Shown piece after piece: positions 5,925 to 7,572 of a stretch of 7,572 nucleotides of DNA. Source of the DNA: Pseudomonadota bacterium (GTDB lineage Bacteria > Pseudomonadota > Alphaproteobacteria > UBA9655). The stretch spans positions 1 to 7,572 of the forward strand of contig JAKBAL010000099.1 in the NCBI GenBank assembly GCA_021809225.1, in the 5' to 3' direction. The notes beneath the pieces are model-generated. The model had not been told where the DNA came from. It did not search any database and saw nothing but the letters and a program-made list of their open reading frames with translations. The stretch's first letter is position 1; every line of letters starts with the position of its first letter. Position numbers and translations under genes: made by a program.

Positions 5925-6018
5925 ACCGCAAAGCCCTGGCTGAGCGGTTAATTTTCTTAATATCCGGGACCCAGTACTTTTTGTGGTTCAAAGTCCTCTC
6001 CCGGATATTAAGAAACCG
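5925..6018. repeat. Large palindromic repeat with overlapping stems
   Basis: TCTTAATATCCGGGA (5955-5969) is perfectly complementary to TCCCGGATATTAAGA (5999-6013). CGGTT (5945-5949) with AACCG (6014-6018) extends the stem to 20 bp around a 5-base bulge, leaving a 29-base loop. A second hairpin overlaps it: ACCGC (5925-5929) with GCGGT (5944-5948), containing AGCC/GGCT. The two stems share CGGT and so exclude each other in part. Just upstream is CGTCATCCCGG (5901-5911), a sequence I associate with dispersed repeats in alphaproteobacteria. No open frame is seen. It lies between two leftward genes, upstream of the DMT promoter. Confidence 0.7.
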
Positions 6019-6071
6019 TTGTGCTCTTAATGAACTTAAAATTAATCAGTTGATTTTACAAGATTCACACA

Positions 6072-6097
6072 CCCGTGTCATGTATGGACCTGACGGG
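6072..6097. repeat. Short imperfect hairpin
   Basis: CCCGT-GT-CA (6072-6080) pairs with TGACGGG (6091-6097) apart from a 2-base bulge, loop of 10. It may belong to the same repeat cluster as the larger palindrome 54 bp to the left. No T-run follows on either strand. Confidence 0.35.
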
Positions 6098-6132
6098 GGA
6101 ATAGTTACTTTACTTTTTGGACTTTATCATAT

Positions 6133-6173
6133 TTTATTGTAATAGCAAATTTCTTGCAAGTTTTTACAATAAA
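6133..6173. repeat. AT-rich inverted repeat after the SLC1 gene
   Basis: TTTATTGTAA (6133-6142) and TTACAATAAA (6164-6173) are perfect reverse complements, with GCAA/TTGC able to pair inside the 21-base loop. The hairpin begins 6 bases after the stop of the leftward SLC1 gene. It has no GC-rich stem and no clear T-run, so it is not a standard intrinsic terminator, but it could protect or define the 3' end of that transcript. Confidence 0.5.
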
Positions 6174-6179
6174 CTTACG

Positions 6180-7379
6180 TTAAGTTGAGGGCTGTTCTAC
6201 GCTTTGAAACGCCTTCATCCGCCCACAAATCTTATCCATGAAAATGGCAAGAGCTCCATTCGAAAGAACGTTCGTCACCGTAATAAAGGGATCCATCAAA
6301 AGATAAAGAGTCATTAAAAGCCCGCTCATAGAACTCGTAAATCCAAAATTTCCTTCCAACAGCACTGGAAACAAAACGACAAGCTCTCCCCCTGGGACAG
6401 AAGGAACCCCAAATTTTGCTACCATGTAATACATGGAAAAGATAAGGAAAGTCCCGTAGCTCATAGGCTCTAGTCCATTCATGGCTAAAGCAACAGCCAT
6501 CAATATAGGTATAGCTATCGAATCCCCCACATGGTGGATATTTACCGTTGCTGGAATCATAATTTGGGCAAGCGCCTTGTTTTTTGTGTTTTCTTCCGCG
6601 GCTTCTAAAGTCAAGGGTAGGGTTGCCATACTCGACATAGTTGAAAGAGCGACAAGACCTGATGGAAAAGCATTCGCTAAAGAGGTTTTTATATCTTTGA
6701 AGTTTCCTAAATTCGCTTTGAAGAAAAAGAGCACAATGGCAGCAAATTGAATGATCACAATCAAACCAATCATGGGACCATACCCTGCAAAAGTCTCGAA
6801 AAGCGATTCATCGTGCTGAATTTTAAACAAGAAACCGACCACATAAAGAGGCACGAGAGGAATAAAGATTTTTGTTAATGCGGTTTGAATAATATCTCTT
6901 AAAGCAGTTCCCCAATAGACAAGTTTTTCATTTCCCGAAAAAGCACCATAAAGGCCCACGACTGTGCCAACGAGAAGAGTCAAGTCTATGCGAATGAAAT
7001 CGGGGTAGGGGATTGTAAAAAAAGGTTCCAAGGGAGACAAGGAAACACTGGTTTTTTGAATCGCATTGGCAGCATGATAACCCAAGTGAGGCAAGAAAAT
7101 CTCCCCCGCGAAATAACCAATTTGCACAAAGATAAAGTTTGAAATGACCACAAAGGTAAGAATCATTAAAATTAAAATGGGTGCTTTTTTTTGAAAGGCT
7201 GAAAGACATGCAAAAATGAAGGAAAAAACAATCAAGGGCATAACAAAAACAAGCGTTTCTTTCAAGAAAATGCTTATCGTGTAAAAGGCCCGCTGAATCC
7301 ATATCGGAGCTAAATCGCCAAAAAACATGATTAAAACAATAGCAACTGCTAGCTTTATGATTAACCCAAATTCTTTCAT
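6180..7379 (-). CDS. SLC1/DAACS-family cation symporter
   Basis: A 399-residue inner-membrane carrier of the dicarboxylate/amino acid:cation symporter family (GltPh fold), normally driven by sodium or proton gradients. Family marks: the serine-rich HP1 tip STMSSMATLP (246-255); VNIHHVGDS (279-287) at the TM7 NMDGT position; HP2 GVPSVPGGELVVL (324-336); and MDPFITVTNVLSNG (362-375) in TM8. Compared with GltPh, Asn310, Asp394 and Asn401 have counterparts (280, 363, 370), but Asp312 is His282, Thr314 is Val284, Arg397 is Ile366 and Asp405 is Asn374. The Arg change removes the partner of the substrate side-chain carboxylate, so an acidic amino acid is an unlikely substrate; a neutral amino acid or other small metabolite is possible. 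The ATG at 7379 follows TTGGAG at about 9 bases. Divergent from rpmH; no clear promoter seen. Confidence 0.88.
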   Translation of the reverse strand: MKEFGLIIKLAVAIVLIMFFGDLAPIWIQRAFYTISIFLKETLVFVMPLIVFSFIFACLSAFQKKAPILILMILTFVVISNFIFVQIGYFAGEIFLPHLGYHAANAIQKTSVSLSPLEPFFTIPYPDFIRIDLTLLVGTVVGLYGAFSGNEKLVYWGTALRDIIQTALTKIFIPLVPLYVVGFLFKIQHDESLFETFAGYGPMIGLIVIIQFAAIVLFFFKANLGNFKDIKTSLANAFPSGLVALSTMSSMATLPLTLEAAEENTKNKALAQIMIPATVNIHHVGDSIAIPILMAVALAMNGLEPMSYGTFLIFSMYYMVAKFGVPSVPGGELVVLFPVLLEGNFGFTSSMSGLLMTLYLLMDPFITVTNVLSNGALAIFMDKICGRMKAFQSVEQPST

Positions 7380-7463
7380 AATCGGTCACTCCAAAAATTT
7401 TGCCTTAGGTTACTTAAAACTCTCACGAATGGAAAGGAGTTTATCCTCCTATCTGTCTTAGAT

Positions 7464-7493
7464 TTGACTTTTTCTCTCAAATGAGTTTATACA
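7464..7493 (+). promoter_or_regulatory. Predicted rpmH promoter
   Basis: TTGACT (7464-7469) and TATACA (7488-7493) with an 18-base spacer. The start would fall about 30 bases before the GTG, leaving a leader that contains overlapping palindromes and the ribosome binding site. Confidence 0.5.
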
Positions 7494-7501
7494 TCAATCT
7501 A

Positions 7502-7516
7502 ATATGTACATATGTA
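7502..7516. promoter_or_regulatory. Overlapping palindromes in the rpmH leader
   Basis: ATATGTACATAT (7502-7513) is a perfect 12-bp palindrome, and TACATATGTA (7507-7516) a perfect 10-bp one overlapping it. They sit directly before AAGGAGA. This could be an operator or simply AT-rich sequence; no regulator can be named. Confidence 0.35.
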
Positions 7517-7529
7517 AGGAGATAGGAAC

Positions 7530-7572
7530 GTGAAGCGCACTTTTCAACCCAGTAATCTTGTTCGCAAACGCC
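7530..7572 (+). CDS. rpmH: 50S ribosomal protein L34, N-terminus only
   Basis: The last 43 bases encode MKRTFQPSNLVRKR, the near-invariant N-terminus of ribosomal protein L34, a protein of about 44 residues in the large subunit. The start is GTG at 7530, fixed by AAGGAGA (7517-7523) 6 bases upstream and by the exact family N-terminus. The rest lies beyond the right edge, where rnpA normally follows in bacteria. It is divergent from the SLC1-family gene across 150 bp. Confidence 0.95.
   Translation, partial: MKRTFQPSNLVRKR

Noticed and set aside
5961..6007. tRNA-like look: paired ends TATCCGGGA/TCCCGGATA with a TTCAAAGTCC stretch
   Set aside because: The T stem does not pair properly, there is no D arm or anticodon arm, and the length is far too short. 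Better explained as the loop and stem of the palindromic repeat.
6928..7389. Minus-strand 153-codon cysteine-rich open frame
   Set aside because: Out-of-frame shadow of the SLC1-family gene, whose frame carries all family motifs.
1..7572. CRISPR array, phage genes, toxin-antitoxin pair, riboswitch
   Set aside because: No regularly spaced direct repeats, no recognisable phage or toxin-antitoxin proteins, and no known riboswitch pattern were seen on either strand.

Overview
The window looks like a piece of an AT-rich alphaproteobacterial chromosome. The evidence is the alphaproteobacterial-type (LDH-like fold) malate dehydrogenase, the Fe-type superoxide dismutase, genome-encoded tRNA CCA ends, and the number of uptake carriers (MFS, DMT, SLC1/DAACS) beside decayed transposase and palindromic repeats. 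Together these suggest a host-associated lineage of the Holosporales/Rickettsiales kind. That placement is inference; no rRNA or other decisive marker is present. All homology statements come from recognising sequence patterns, not from a search.

Left block (1-3093, all leftward): an mdh-like gene, then a 12-TM MFS carrier with a GTG start, then guanine deaminase (guaD), which runs off the left edge. The carrier and guaD are 3 bases apart, and guaD's ribosome binding site lies inside the last codons of the carrier, so they form a coupled purine-salvage pair. The mdh-like protein is intact but has lost both mobile-loop arginines of the family (Gln83 and Pro89 in their places).

Middle block (3094-4912): mdh and the rightward sodB diverge from a 152-bp region holding an inverted repeat. 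sodB is followed by a probable terminator and then tRNA-Leu(CAA) with a very clean promoter. About 430 bp of non-coding DNA separates this from the leftward tRNA-Glu(CTC). It holds a fragment of an IS630-type transposase and an imperfect palindromic element. The two tRNAs face each other and share an identical 13-bp 3' end. Divergent from tRNA-Glu is a small secreted protein with six cysteines in a mirror-symmetric pattern.

Right block (4893-7572): a DMT/EamA carrier and an SLC1-family carrier, both leftward, are separated by a 390-bp gap with several strong inverted repeats. The SLC1 carrier lacks the arginine that binds an acidic side chain in the glutamate carriers. At the right edge the first 14 codons of rpmH (ribosomal protein L34) read rightward behind a strong ribosome binding site and promoter.

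I see no CRISPR array, phage module, toxin locus or multi-gene novel system. The most unusual items are the altered MDH active site, the symmetric cysteine miniprotein, and the repeats in and around the tRNA-Leu/tRNA-Glu gap and in the gap upstream of the DMT gene.
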